A stretch of DNA of 64,000 nt from Megalopta genalis (GCF_051020955.1 NC_135030.1:60001-124000), one strand, 5' to 3'. Shown: positions 35,968 to 48,227, counted from the first letter of the stretch. Made by a program: numbers and translations. The notes: generated by a model not told the origin, from the letters alone.

Positions 35968-36059
35968 ACTAATACCCTAGGAAAATGTTTTTCTAAGAAA
36001 TAAGTCATTTAAACAGATTATTTAATTTGTAAATAGAAATGTACTTTTGCGTACAATAA

Positions 36060-36290
36060 TAGTGATTAGGCATCGCTTATTATACCAGTAATTCAACTAT
36101 ATCATTTGTCTAATCAATGGTTGATCTATCCTGTTTGCGTTACAAGTGATTGATCTATACCACTTGGCTGTCAAGTGGTAACCTCACGTTACATGTTCGA
36201 GGAATTACACGGCTATACTATTGTACTTGTCTGCTCAGCGGTAGGTCTATACTACACGTTTCATCGCTATCCGATTAATACTATAATACT
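36060..36290. repeat. Degenerate repeat related to 44335-44475
   Basis: Diverged units of about 30-40 bases with the theme TGATCTATACCACTTG-ctgTCAA, for example GGTTGATCTATCCTGTTTGC and GATTGATCTATACCACTTGG. A perfect short hairpin, ACCACTTG-GCTGT-CAAGTGGT, lies at about 36159-36179. Confidence 0.55.
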
Positions 36291-36584
36291 TGTTTGTGTA
36301 ACATCAATAGATAGTAGAATGCGAAGGGAAAAGTAATTACAAGATGATTCTAATTAATAATATTGCTCGTCTTATTTATAAATTTATTAATTTTGGTTAC
36401 ATTTCATTTGATTGTACTTAAGGTCAGTGGAGCTGCTTATTGTGGGGTGGCCAATTGCTGTTTCTTTGGTTTGTTCTCGGGAATAATGAACTTCATATTT
36501 ATCTCACAAGACATGTTAAATTTTTTTAATTCTTTTACTTCACTGACTGTTGAATAAAAAGATTCGATGCGTCTTATTACTTAT

Positions 36585-36775
36585 GCTTATATTATATATA
36601 TATTATTATATTATATTATATTATATCATATTATATTATATTATATTATATATATTATATTATATTATATTATATTATATTATATATATTATATTATATT
36701 ATATTATATTATATTATATTATATTATATTATATTATATTATATTATATTGTACTATATTCTACTATATTATTAC
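36585..36775. repeat. TTATA pentanucleotide tract
   Basis: A second TTATA tract with TATATA interruptions, of the same kind as at 31918. Confidence 0.95.
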
Positions 36776-36779
36776 TTAT

Positions 36780-37808
36780 GCCCAAAAATAAATCAAAAGC
36801 ACAGCGCTTGGTGAACCCCACGGTAACCGGCTCCGCTACCCCGATGATTTTACATTCGTCGATTCAATAAAATGATATCGTCGGTTTTTCGGTAGAAAAA
36901 TGCCTACGTGTGTTCGAGCCGAACGATTACGTCCGTCGGGAATTTCATATAACAAATAAGTGAAATTCTTCTCTTCTTAATAAGCTATGTAACGAGCTGT
37001 GAAATTGAATCATCTGCCAATGCCTATATGAAAATTCCGGCGGAAATTCAAACGGGCCAAACATTTCTCCATTTTCATTCCTCGCGATCGGCGGCGCGGT
37101 GTTCGTTATCGAATAGAGTCCCCGTATAAATATAAATAATTCGGTCGGTTTACCGGGAATGTGCGACGTCCCTCGAATTCCATCGGACCTTATCCGAGCC
37201 GAACGGAGGATCCTAATGGTTTCCTAGACGTCTTGCGGAATTATACGAGTCTAATCCTCAGGGCGACCGTAGAAATCCTCTGAGCAGGATTCACGGGCCT
37301 TTGTAGCGGGGATATACGAGCCAGGACGAGTCCAGGATACCCCGAAAAACGTGGAAAAGAAAATCGGCAACCGATTTTATCAATCGTCGTGTCGCCGATG
37401 GAACGCCAACGATCGAGAGATTTCACTTTTAAGGGATCACGGGGGAGAAAGAAGGTGGGTAATCCCGGTTCGATTTTCGAACTTCGGCGTTGGAAAGAGA
37501 ATCGAGTAAATGTATCTATTACCGCGGGTGTGTACGCTTTACTGCGGTATTTACTGCAGCGAGATCAACGTACGTAAAACTACGTGAAAATATTGTTACG
37601 GCGACTTGTCCAAATCAAGTCGCTGTAATGTAAAATTGTCCTGTTCTGAACAATTCCTTAATAAATAATAGAAGATAGAGGTTGCCACGGTGTGTGTGTG
37701 TGTGGAGTGTTACCAACGGACAATCGAAGAGTCGAGATCGGACCGTCGAACGATCAACATCCCACTTCTGAAAGATCTGTATTGTTATTGTATCGAATTG
37801 TGTTATAG
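36780..37808. other. GC-rich block without a supported gene
   Basis: Open frames of about 60-75 residues on both strands, none convincing. A short GT tract lies at about 37689-37702. Confidence 0.35.
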
Positions 37809-37812
37809 TTAA

Positions 37813-38053
37813 CACGTTCCGTGCCACGTGTACCATCGATGGTACACGCTTGCATGTTTACTTAGTGAACTGAACAAATTGTTTACAAGAAATTTAGAAC
37901 CGAAGAATCAATTTCCACCGCAAGAATGGGCGTTGATAAGTTTTTGTTACGTTGTTATGTATACGAGAATTAATAATTGCACGTAATACATCAAGTTTTA
38001 GTAAAATATCAAAGTGTGAAGATTCGAGTAAAAGAAGCTCGGCACGGAACGTG
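37813..38053. mobile_element. TTAA-flanked element with a 22-base palindrome (241 bp)
   Basis: TTAA at 37809-37812 and 38054-38057. The ends CACGTTCCGTGCC and GGCACGGAACGTG are perfect inverted repeats. A perfect 22-base palindrome (37827-37848, centre ACCATCGATGGT) begins one base after the left terminal repeat. The interior is AT-rich and non-coding. The end sequence differs from the element at 22398 after CACGTTCC but the layout is the same. Confidence 0.9.
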
Positions 38054-38057
38054 TTAA

Positions 38058-38683
38058 TATACTTTATTGTAAATAAAATGCCGCGACGAGAGAGAAATGG
38101 TGTAATTCGCAACAATACGTTTTGCGATCTTGAATTTTTACGATACGATGCGAACGTATTGTAATGTATGTTATGAAGTAAGAACAGTTTTGTCAATGAT
38201 TCTCGTAATTTTAAGAATTTGAAAAAACCAGAAGTTCGTAAATGATAAAAATAAGATCATGTTTCTTCTATCGCGAGCACCAAGGAAGCGTTGTTCTAAT
38301 TAGTTCACATTCTTTGTGCTGCTTTAAATTGCACAGGCGAAAGTATTCTTATTATTTAGATACCTAGTTTGACATAATAGAAATATTAGACAAAATTTAA
38401 TGAAAAAATTAGGCTCTCAGCATCACGCACATTAATTTCTACTAGTAACGATTAATTGCTCGATGATTATTATTACCATGATTACTTCTCGTAATTAATT
38501 ACAAAAGTGATCAGAAAATACTCGATTACTGTCTAATTCTGTATTTTCATTGTTGTTATCTTGTGCGAAGATTCTTTCATGATAAATTGGGAGAAATATT
38601 AAAATAAAGGACGATCGAAGCTTGACACCGCAGTAATTGGTACACTTACCCAAGATGCAAGATGAGACTGTCCCGCTCGAAGA
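38058..38683. other. AT-rich spacer, nothing seen
   Basis: No gene or clear mobile element. Confidence 0.35.
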
Positions 38684-38905
38684 GAGAGGTAGGGAGGGAG
38701 AGAGAGAGCGAGAGAGCGAGAGAGAGGGAAATAGAGGGAGGGAGGGAGAGAGAGAGAGCGAGAGATAGAGAGAAAGAGTGGGAGGGAGGGAGAGAGAGAG
38801 AGAAAGAGAGGGAGGGAGGGAGAGAGAGAGCGAGAGAGCGAGAGAGAGGGAAATAGAGGGAGGGAGGCAGAGAGAGAGCGAGAGATAGAGAGAAAGAGTG
38901 GGAGG

Positions 38906-38962
<57 letters not shown>

Positions 38963-39044
38963 AGAGAGAGAGAAGGAGAGGGAGGGAGAGAGAGAGAAAG
39001 AGAGGGAGGGAGAGAGAGAGCGAGAGAGAGAGAAAGAGTGGGAG

Positions 39045-39076
<32 letters not shown>

Positions 39077-39232
39077 GGAGGGAGAGAGAGAGAAGGAGAG
39101 GGAGGGAGGAGAGAGAGAAAGAGAGGGAGGGAGAAAGAGAGAGAAAGAGAGGGAGGGAGAAAGAGAGCGAGAAAGAGCGAGAAAGAGAGGAAGGGAGGGA
39201 GAGAGAGAGAGAGTGAGAGGAAGAGGGAGCAG
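38684..39232. repeat. GA-rich minisatellite, about 550 bp
   Basis: Almost pure purine on the plus strand, made of GAGAGA runs alternating with GGGAGGGAGGGAG and GAAAGAGTGGGAGGGA blocks. At least one longer block (about 125-130 bases) is duplicated near 38690 and 38820. The 223-residue Leu/Ser frame on the minus strand is an artefact. Confidence 0.95.
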
Positions 39233-40007
39233 CGTGTCAGTTCGTTTTCGATGTGATCACGAGGCTCCATCTTCCTACGCGCCGGTTTGGAATACTAATA
39301 CTAAACTTCGGCCGTTAGACGTCAAATGACTTTTTGCATACCCGAGTCCCTCTACGTGAGCGAAATAAAAACACTGACTTGTGTACGCGAGAAAAAAAAA
39401 TGTACGATGTGTCGTGTCGTTCGGAGAATTCCGGATGATCTACGATGAGCCGGGGGCAAATGGACTTGGGGATAACTATAAATAAGGAATCGCATCGTCG
39501 TTTGCACATTAACGGAATATCTGAAATATGATAACGTCGGCACGTTTCGTTCGTCGCCATACGGAGACACGTTTCCGAGCACTTTACAACACGAACTTTC
39601 ACCGAAATCTAAAGTACTGGTATCTTTCCCGATGCGTCTTTGAAGCCCTTCTGGAAATCGAAATACGAAAACACCGGCTTTCCTTGCTTCGTTGATATTT
39701 TCAAATTATGCTTAAGCTCAGATTTAGAACCAGTGTTATTTTACTACCGAAATTGTCACCAGTCCAGTATCACAACTGCTATGACACCGAAGTCAGCGTA
39801 ATCAAGAACGTTATGCATCGTTATATTCAACATTCACTTCACACGTCACGGTTAATTTATTTTGTTTTTAAATTGCACGGTTCAACTTCCTGTTCATCGA
39901 ATGGATCACTATAAATCCAGCGATATATTAAATTGACGGTTATTGGTTATATATAAATACAATATTATTGATGGTATATAGATGTATATAAATAACCTTG
40001 ACGTACA
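39233..40007. other. Spacer, no gene seen
   Basis: Moderately GC-rich up to about 39680, with overlapping frames of about 70-95 residues lacking a domain, then AT-rich. Confidence 0.3.
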
Positions 40008-40400
40008 ATAAATTCTCCCGAATTTTCCTTCAGCTTGTAAAGAAAAATAGACAAATTTTCCATATTTTTAAACATGTTAAAACGCAAAAAATATATATAT
40101 TAAAAAATAATATATTAAATATTATTAATATATATTATTGATATATATTAAATATTATTAATATATATTATTGATACATATTAAATATTATTAATATATA
40201 TTATTGATATATATTAAATATTATTAATATATATTATTGATATATATTAATAATATATATTAAATATATCGACTTAAAAACAAAGTGACTTATGCCACGT
40301 TCAAAATAAACGGCGCAATCGTTGACAATCGGCAACTAGAAAAATGAGACTCTATTTTTGTTCACAAGCTAATGATAAATCAGAGAGAATCTACTGCATA
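40008..40400. repeat. Inverted pair of family-B fragments around an AT-rich array and a D fragment
   Basis: Left (40008-40062): AATTTTCCTTCAGCTTGTAA, in plus orientation. Right (40318-40400): GACAATCGGCAACTAGAAAA and TTTTTGTTCACAAGCTAATG, in minus orientation. Between them lie about five copies of a unit of about 32 bases (TATTAAATATTATTAATATA-type) at 40090-40265, and a fragment of element D (GTGACTTATGCCACGTTCAA) at about 40282-40312. Two B ends facing outward suggest an old inverted-repeat transposon. Confidence 0.6.
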
Positions 40401-41220
40401 TCCGAAGTGTAAACTGTTCGCTTGACAAAATTGATCTTCGTTAGCTACTTCCCTCGCATGCGCTAGTCTTACAGGTCACAACAGAGTTAATTCGTTGGAA
40501 AATCCGATGAGCGGACAATCTCGAATTTCGTATGCGTCGACCACACAAGAGGCAAAGCCGGGGCGCATCAAATTTTAGAGGGCAGTTTCCCCTAAATTAA
40601 CGCGTGCCGTTCAGTCAAACCGTGTACGAGGGATTAAATGTTGATGAGACACTTGTGTCCCCATTTTTCCCTCCGCCGTTTAACTTTCATTTAGTTAATT
40701 ACGTCATTCCCTCCGGCCCTCCGTCTATCCCGCAGATCCTCTTCGCCCCTCCAGTTCATCACTTTCCCATCTCTTCAGCCTTCCATCGTCTTCGGTTCAA
40801 GGAATCCTCGAGCGCGGGTGCCGACGATGACTAAGGATCGCTATCGAACGACCCACGTTCTCTGCCGGGGTTTCGCTGAGAACTTCAGATGTGCTTGTTT
40901 ACTTCGCCAACCGTCGAACCCTCTGTCTGATTGCCAAAGAAAAAGGATAAACGGGAGCTTGACTTCCGAGGCTCCTTAACAGAGTATTCGCGTACTTCGG
41001 GAATAAAAAGAAAGATATCCTTTTTTTCGTTCGGTGTAAAATTTAACCTCTAGGATATCTGCTTCTCGCGTGATTCGCGAAGTGAAAATTTTGCAAAATA
41101 ATGTGATCGGAACGATTGGGCCGATCAATGATCTCAAATTTTAATGCAAGAATATTAATTATTATTTATTGTTATATTAATTATAGAATATTAATTGGGT
41201 CTTCGCCTAATAGTTCTTTA
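40401..41220. other. Mixed spacer, GC-richer at 40500-40990
   Basis: A 76-residue Pro/Phe-rich frame at 40604-40834 has no recognisable domain. Nothing else stands out. Confidence 0.3.
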
Positions 41221-41227
41221 TTATGCT

Positions 41228-41306
41228 TTATTAAATATATATATCTTTCCTTATTATATATATATAATATCACAATAGTTCTTTAACTATTGCAGTAGTA
41301 ATTATT

Positions 41307-41338
<32 letters not shown>

Positions 41339-41460
41339 CTTTCCTTATTATATATATATATATATAATATCACAATAGTTCTTTAACTATTGCAGTAGTA
41401 ATTATTAATAATAATAGTAATTATTAACAATAATATTATTGTAGTAACTATTGTAATAGA
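41228..41460. repeat. Tandem duplication of an AT-rich 110-120-bp unit
   Basis: TCTTTCCTTATTATATATAT, then CACAATAGTTCTTTAACTAT and GCAGTAGTAATTATTAATAA occur twice, separated by a TA tract. Confidence 0.9.
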
Positions 41461-42880
41461 CGTTTCACCGCATTATCAAATTACGTGAAACACAGTTCGA
41501 GGTGACTTTTGGCAACTCGCACACGCAAAATGTTAGTTCATAGATACCATAACCTATATCTAAAGTTTCACACACTTCCAAAAAGATTGAAGTTCGTACT
41601 TTCGGGGATCCGTCCCATTGTATGACGTGCCAAGATAACATGTATATGTAAAAATTTGTGCTACACTATTTTCAATGCGGTAATGTGCTTATTGTGTTAG
41701 GCTATAATATAATGATTCGTGTAAAAGTGACGCAATCTTTTCATCGTTAGTAATTCTGATGAATCGTATAAAATTGTTTCAAGTTTCTTTTATCATCAGG
41801 AACGCAACAATCGCGTTTAATGCTTGGTAGTTCTAGCCGAACCGAGTAAGATAAAAAAAAAGGTAAAAAAGAACGCGTACAGAACGAGTATACCAAACTG
41901 TGTGATGCCAGATGGAAGCATATGAATGATTATTAAAAGACGGTAGTCCGGGGCGGCCAGGGTGTTCTTATGAAACGCGAATGTGAATGTTTCTCATATG
42001 CTTTAGCTCATACCTCCCGCCCGCCCCCCTCCTATCCCGCGTTCGCAGGCTTTTATGCAACCGCTTCGTTAGACCACCTACATCTCGTACAGTCTTTTTT
42101 TTTTTTTTTAATCATAACCCCGGCGAGACGCAGCTCCTTTCCAGCATTCACGGCGAAAAGATATTAGTTATCGAATTCCGATAATAACGCGTCAAAGATG
42201 ACGGGTCCGGTGTAAATAAGCCAGGAAATTGTTATTCGCGAGAGTGAAATTGAAAGCACGCGTACTGTCGACGGTAAGGTAGACGGGATAATAGTAACTC
42301 TCCCATCAGCCCTTGCTGGTTGACTTCTCGGTGTGCGTCGCGTCGTTCGAGGGGCCAGATTTTCGTGCAGTTTTCTTTTTCCACCCTCGAGCGAATCCCT
42401 CCGCCGCCGAAACGAGTGCGTGCGTTGGGAAGACCGAACAGCACGAGGGTGGAACATGGAAGATGTTTATACCGGGTCTGGTTTAAAGAGGAAACATTCG
42501 CAGTTAGGAGGAACTATTTCGACTTCGACAAATCTGTTCGACTGATTGAGAACGTTTCGATGGATTGGTAAACTGTGCGGATGTTTTTACTCTTTTATAG
42601 TTGCTCGGCTACGCATAGCGGGGCATTCGACCCGAAAGTGCGGCCAAATGTCGATTTTTAAAATTTTACGTAAATCATAAGAACTGTTATTTCTCGGGCT
42701 AGTTGATTGCCAGCCTTCTTTTTCTCATTTATGCATGCATAAAACTCTGTGATTTATCGAATATTAACAATTCCGATGTATATGCGCTCCTTCCTCAACA
42801 CGTTCACTTGTTCGTATTTTTCAACATATTTCCATAAATTACATAAACTTTGATTGCACAGAAGTTTTTCAGCTAAATAT
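41461..42880. other. Mixed spacer; GC-rich at 41940-42560
   Basis: Overlapping frames of about 65-97 residues on both strands (for example 42164-42457 minus and 42320-42571 plus) have no recognisable domain. Confidence 0.3.
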
Positions 42881-42924
42881 ATGGTATACCCTTAAACAGG
42901 TTTCAATTATGTATCATAAATATT

Positions 42925-43085
42925 TGTGTAGTTATTAATATATTACGATAGAGTAATATTAATATATTATATAGTAATATTATATATAATATATATAATA
43001 AATAAAAATAATAAAAATAATATATATATATAATAATATATATAATAATATATTATATAGTAATATTAATATATTACGATTTAGT
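42925..43085. repeat. AT-rich microsatellite cluster
   Basis: TATTACGAT..TAGTAATATTAATATATTA-type repeats, including an imperfect duplication at 42939-42970 and 43046-43085. Confidence 0.8.
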
Positions 43086-43488
43086 AAGCCTGTTCATGAT
43101 TTTCAGACATTGTCAATGATTTTGTTACACACCCGGATCAGTCTCAGCGTTCATACTTAAATTTTCTGATTCTCTGAAGTTTTACGATTAATAAACTGGA
43201 AATATTCGTTCTGACTTATTCCAATTCCGTATTTTATAGTCGATTTACGATGAAGTGACCATCGAGAATCGCAAAGTTTCTCATATGCTTGCATGCTCGC
43301 ATTCGCTGTATCTCGGTGAACCAAGAATTTACTAATGAATTATTTGAAGAAATTGTTTACATTACAAATGTTTACGTTACTATTCTTTTTTTATGCGTAT
43401 GTATTTATTTATTACCGCAGTTGTAAACCTAGAAAGGGACTAAGGGAACATTGTCTACCAAATATGAATGTTATGCATGTCAATATTT

Positions 43489-43683
43489 AAATATTACAGT
43501 AAAGGTTATGTCAAGGTTATGTTATAATATTTAAATATTACAGTAAAGGTTATGTCAAGGTTATGTTATAATATTTAAATATTACAGTAAAGGTTATGTC
43601 AGGGTTATATTATAATATTTAAATATTACAGTAAAGGTTATGTCAAGGTTATGTTATAATATTTAAATATTACAGTAAAGGTT
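43489..43683. repeat. 44-bp tandem array
   Basis: CAGTAAAGGTTATGTCAAGG, then TTATGTTATAATATTTAAATATTA, recurs with starts at 43497, 43541, 43585, 43629 and 43673: four full units and part of a fifth. The unit itself contains the AAGGTTATGTCAAGGTTATG doublet found at 12040. Confidence 0.95.
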
Positions 43684-44795
43684 GGTAAACAATAAGTATA
43701 AATTATCTGTGTCACGTAGAAATTTATTCGTGACAAACAAATATTAATAAGCGTAACCGTGAAAGAAATTATAGTGCAAGGGATTAATAACTGAAAGATA
43801 CTGTGTGCGTAGAGGGAGTTATTATTAGACTGCTGATTTTATGCATTGATTGAAAAAAGAAATATGTGAAATATAAAACAGTGCGCACATTACGAAAATC
43901 TTAAACTACTGCCACATCATTTCCAACCTTTACAAAGTATTAATCATAATTCTGCAATAATTATTATTCCGCTGTTTATTACAATTCAAATGGAAGATAT
44001 TGATTTTGCATAAGAATCCGTGATCTAGTTTTCGTCTATGAGTTGCCAGAAAATTGTACTTAATTATTGAGAATGAAAGTTATACGAGATATTCTATATC
44101 GTCTACGTTAGAATACTAAATATATATTTTAAGAAGCAGCAGTTAAGTAACAAGCACTTCGCATGTACGACTAATCACACTACACATACATAATGGAAAT
44201 TGTGAAATTAGGTTGTAGGTTTATATTTCAGAATAGTGAAAATCATTGGCATATTAATTTGAAGCTGACTATCGCCCGATAGGTGATAGTAAATAATCAT
44301 TGCAATTCGTACATTTACATTTCTGATGAGTTATAATCGTATGCACATTCTATACATGCCTGATCATTGTCGGATCCGTACCACTTGCCTCATCAATGAT
44401 CGCCTATACTATTCGTCTAATCAGCGATTGACCTACGCAATTCTCTTGGTCAGTGATTAACTAACGGCGTGTATCTAATTTGTAACTAATACGAGCTCGT
44501 GTTCTATCACTATGCACTACCGAGACAGGTTGTTTTCGAACTACATGCTGAGACTAGGCTTTAGTTATATTTTGAACGAGTATGACCTGCATTCAATTTA
44601 TTATAACTGGATTTGTCTTTAGCTTGCCACATCTTCGTTTCTTTATCGACGTCGCGATTGTATAACACATATTTACGTAGAGACAGATTCGGACTTCAGT
44701 AAGTGTGACTTTAGCAACTTTTCCTATATGCATTCCTTACGCTACGATTTCTTTCACGGCTACGTTGATTAGCCCTTGTTTGTCATTCACCTTTT
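43684..44795. other. AT-rich spacer with degenerate repeat at 44335-44475
   Basis: No gene is supported. At 44335-44475 there are diverged units such as GCCTGATCATTGTCGGATCC, CAATGATCGCCTATACTATT and CAGCGATTGACCTACGCAAT. They share the theme of the repeats at 36060-36290. Confidence 0.4.
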
Positions 44796-44906
44796 GGGCA
44801 CGACGCGTCACTATAAATAACGATATATATATCGTTTGAACCAAATAATCGTCTTCATATGCATTGTTTCACACTTCTTTTGTCTTCGCATCGATTTACA
44901 ACAGTC
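44796..44906 (-). repeat. Shared flank of foldback element A
   Basis: The last 75 bases (44832-44906) are identical, as reverse complement, to 63926-64000, which flank the matching side of the copy at 63557. The outer part, GGGCACGACGCGTCACTATA (44796-44815), is shared with 19491-19510. A TATATATA palindrome lies between the two parts. Confidence 0.92.
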
Positions 44907-45266
44907 TACAGGATGTCCCAAAAATGTCTCGCAATCCAGAAATGGCGAGTTCCTCGGATCATTTGAAGCAACTTCTTCCTTTACAAAAATGTTCTCCGAG
45001 GCACCGTTAACGAGTTATCAACGAAAAACAGTGACCAATAACAATCGAGTACGGCTGACGCGAGGCAACCAGCGCGCGAAGCCCAGTTCCGCTCATTGGC
45101 TCGGTCGCTTCGCGCCAGCCGAACTCGCCTCTCATTGGTCACTGTTTTTCGTTAATAACTCGTTAACGGTGCCTCGGAGAACATTTTTGTAAAGGAAAAA
45201 GTTGCTCCGAATGACCCGAGGAGCCCGCCACTTTCGGATTGCGAGACATTTTTGGGACATCCTGTA
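44907..45266 (-). mobile_element. Foldback element A, young subfamily
   Basis: The ends are TACAGGATGTCCCAAAAATG and CATTTTTGGGACATCCTGTA. The arms include AACGAAAAACAGTGACCAAT and CTCATTGGTCACTGTTTTTC. The orientation is opposite to the copies at 33294 and 63557. About 180-base arms surround a short centre. Non-coding; the 118-residue frame across it is an artefact. Confidence 0.93.
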
Positions 45267-46066
45267 TATTATTATGTATTAAATATTTCTTAAATTTTAA
45301 AATTAGAATTTCCAAGCGAGAGAGAAACAGGTCGATAGATTGAAGACGATAATTGTAAGGTTGGACATAGAGCAACGAAGGGAGGTTTCAGGAAAGTTGA
45401 ATGCTACGGCGAAGGGTGTTTATACGACCCAATTTTTCGTTCGATTGCCGACGCTATGCGATTTTCCATCCGCGATCCCCTCTCGTGATATATTCCTTGG
45501 TCCCTCGCCTGTGCCCGCGCCCGTTAGCCGACTTTTAGGAGGCGGCGTATCTTTTCTAGCTCGTTCCGTATTCCTTGTATACTCTCCCTCGGAATTTCAT
45601 TTTGATTCGAACTTCAAGACGGCCGGCCTCCACTTACCGGCTGCAAACTTTCATCCAGGCATGGAAGTAATGCGAAAGCAATTGATCGGAGGATGCGAGG
45701 AATAGCATGTACGATGTCAGTGGTGGTATCCGTTCTACGCGACTGGTCATAGACGACGAGACAAACCAATCGCGTCGGTCGACCATTGATGTTTCATACT
45801 GCTTGTCCGACCATGTGTCGCTCCCATTGCATCCGCCAGTTAAACTTTTATTTACACTCGGAGAGACAAAAAGACAGCACACTTTGAAACGAACGCACAG
45901 CTTTTATTTATTTAACATCGCAATCAAGGTTTCGTTTCTATAAATCCTTGCAGAACAGCTGTATAAACGTACGCAAATGAAATTCGCCAGTTTATCCAAG
46001 TTTATCGAAAAAGAAAGAATTTTTAAGGAAATATAGTGGGACAAAATAATAGTACATTTAACTAAG

Positions 46067-46067
<1 letters not shown>
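45267..46067. other. Moderately GC-rich spacer, no gene proven
   Basis: A 121-residue plus-strand frame (45340-45705) is the longest. It contains no named motif and overlaps a minus-strand frame. Confidence 0.3.

Positions 46068-46108
<41 letters not shown>
46068..46108. repeat. TA dinucleotide tract
   Basis: About 20 TA units. Confidence 0.95.
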
Positions 46109-46110
<2 letters not shown>

Positions 46111-46132
46111 ATAAATCAACAAATGATATGTA

Positions 46133-46580
46133 CTGCATAATATTTTGTGCTTCCGTCTTTACATCTAATAATAGCCGTCACTCTCTTCATCGAAGCTTTA
46201 TTGAGTTTTTTTTTTAATAGTTTAACTTTGCTCTAATTGCACCCACTCATTTTGAATAAATTTTTTTAATTCGTCAATGCTTCCAAATTGTTTGCCATTT
46301 CTATATACATCTCGATCAAGGTTTTCCCAACAATTCTCAACGATATTAACCTCCGAATTGCCTTCAAATCGTGGCACGTGGCCTCTGAATTTCCGTCGAA
46401 CATAGGCTTGAACAGCGTAACTCCATTGATATTTTCTTTTGAACCATGTACATACCTTCTTTGACGTTGCCTTTAATAGTTTTCTAATGCTTCTTTTATT
46501 AAAATTACAATTTTCGGAACGAAATAAAATAAGTTACGTGCCACGTATATTGAATACATATGTATGGTCTGACCACACAC
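46133..46580 (-). pseudogene. Tc1-like transposase, C-terminal half, broken
   Basis: Read on the minus strand, the recognisable blocks in order are SDHTYVFN, WFKRKYQ, RFEGNSEVNIVENCWENL then DRDVYRNGKQFGSIDEL, FIQNEWVQLEQS and ASMKRVTAIIRCKDGSTKYY. They follow the C-terminal catalytic part of Tc1 transposases (typically GNSPDLNPIEN-W, then eW, then a closing KGGSTKY). The usual SPDLNPIE is degenerate, an in-frame stop follows EQS, and at least one frameshift in an A run separates it from the last block. Stops also interrupt the upstream part. The terminal repeats were not identified. It is inactive. Confidence 0.82.
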
Positions 46581-46599
46581 ACACAATATATCGACGAAA

Positions 46600-46790
46600 T
46601 ATTATGTATAATATTTATACATAAATATTATATGTATTAGAATTATATAATAGATAATATTATCATATATATAATTATTATTATATATAATAACTATTAA
46701 TAATAATTATTATAATTATTATAACAATATTATAATAATATTATTAGATACTATCATTAGATAATAGAAAATATTATATGTATTAGAATT
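46600..46790. repeat. AT-rich microsatellite cluster
   Basis: Irregular ATTATTATAT and ATAATTATTA units. TATTATATGTATTAGAATTA occurs twice (about 46627 and 46772). Confidence 0.8.
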
Positions 46791-46849
46791 ACCGCATCAC
46801 ATACACATTAGCGTAAATCTAACATTATACAAATGTCACCTACGTAACA

Positions 46850-47940
46850 AAGTCTGCAGAACAATCTCTCCACGGAGGTTACATCGGCACGAATGAAAAT
46901 AGAAACAATAGAAGCACCAACGAAAACCAATTAATTCGTATCTGACGCGAAAGATCAGCCACCATTCGTCACCGGAGAATTAATGACCAGAAAATTGCTT
47001 GGCTGACCTGGAATCATGCACGCTCCCATGCTTACCCCAGCCGCGACAGTTTCCATCGCACTTATTTGTCCTGCGAATGGTTTCAGTTGTATTTGTTTGG
47101 CCAGCGGCAGGGCTCCATTGTACCCGTATGACCAACTTACTTTCCGCGGACTATTTGCCCCGGCGGTTTATTGTCGCAAATGTATATTTTCAGCCCGTTC
47201 GCGTATTTCACGAACGTCCGCCGACGACTTCAGAATTTCGTTTCAGTCGCGGAAGTCAAGATGCCCATTTCCGCGCGACGGGCTCTCATCAGAACACGGA
47301 AATAATGTTGCAGGAATCGAGAGGACGCGCGGGGCCGGAATCAAAAAACGAGAAAGCAGCACGTGTGCGAGGTCAGTCGAACGAGAAAAAGAGGAGCGAC
47401 GATACCGGCGACGCGACGCGAAACAGGTAAAAAGAGAGAACGGCCGGCGTGGCGTGTAATTCCACGTGAGAAGCTGCAGGAGGGAAAAGCTTGCGGCGTT
47501 GTTTGCTGCCTTATTGCCCACGCTTAACTGCCGGCAACAAAAACATTGTATGCCAACTAGCGTTACGTTCTATTACCGTGGCTTGTCCTCTAGTTTCCTT
47601 CCTTCCCTTCGCATCTGCCGCGTTCTCACCTTGTCTCTCGCCCGCGCCGTGACGGAACGCTCGTTTATAAACTCTCAGAAAGAACGCATTCCGCGCGTAT
47701 TTGCATGGGAACTATATTATCGGACCTTGGAACACGGAACGTCTGGTTTTATTGTAGCTCTGGCCGCGCGAATACGAACCACGTTTCTTCTTTGCTATTC
47801 GAATAATTCTTGTTGCATGAATTACGGAGTTCGGGATACTGCACGTCGCACGCGTTACATTTCTTCTCGAGCAGATTCTAGGCGCTTGATAATGTTGTAC
47901 GTGGCAGGGTTAACGTCGCTGATTACCTAGCAATAGATGC
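46850..47940. other. GC-rich block without a proven gene
   Basis: Three plus-strand frames of 143-154 residues overlap in different phases (46999-47430, 47016-47459, 47466-47930). None has a recognisable domain, and Arg/Ser-rich composition in GC-rich DNA explains them. If a host gene lies in this half of the window, this is one of the better places to look for a transcript. Confidence 0.35.
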
Positions 47941-48223
47941 GACGTCAATCTCGGAAAAAAAGGGACAAGTGAATGATTCCGTAAATGGAAAGAAATAAGA
48001 TTTGAGATGGGAACAATGAAAAGTTAATAATCGGTACAACGTATATGACTGCTAGAAAGTGTATGTAAAAGTAAGTAAAACGCTGTGAGACAATATGGAT
48101 CCAAAATTCGATACTTACAGAGATGTTGATTTAATTATGTACTGAAAATGTTGTCGATTCTGATCGACACACGTGCCTATTTCGGTCGAAAATAAAAAAC
48201 TCGGCTTGTGTCGAGTGTCGAAG
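47941..48223. other. Short spacer, nothing seen
   Basis: No gene or repeat is visible. Confidence 0.3.
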
Positions 48224-48227
48224 TTAA

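Noticed and set aside
38599..39270. 223-residue Ser/Leu/Pro-rich open frame on the minus strand
   Set aside because: It is a translation of the GA minisatellite; purine tracts lack stop codons, and the frame ends where the tract ends.
44836..45192. 118-residue frame through foldback element A, also seen at 63811-63996
   Set aside because: The frame crosses the non-coding flank and arm of a repeat; copies at other sites have stops and different extents.
46999..47930. Three frames of 143-154 residues suggesting a gene
   Set aside because: They overlap in different phases, show no domain, and the block is GC-rich with low stop frequency.
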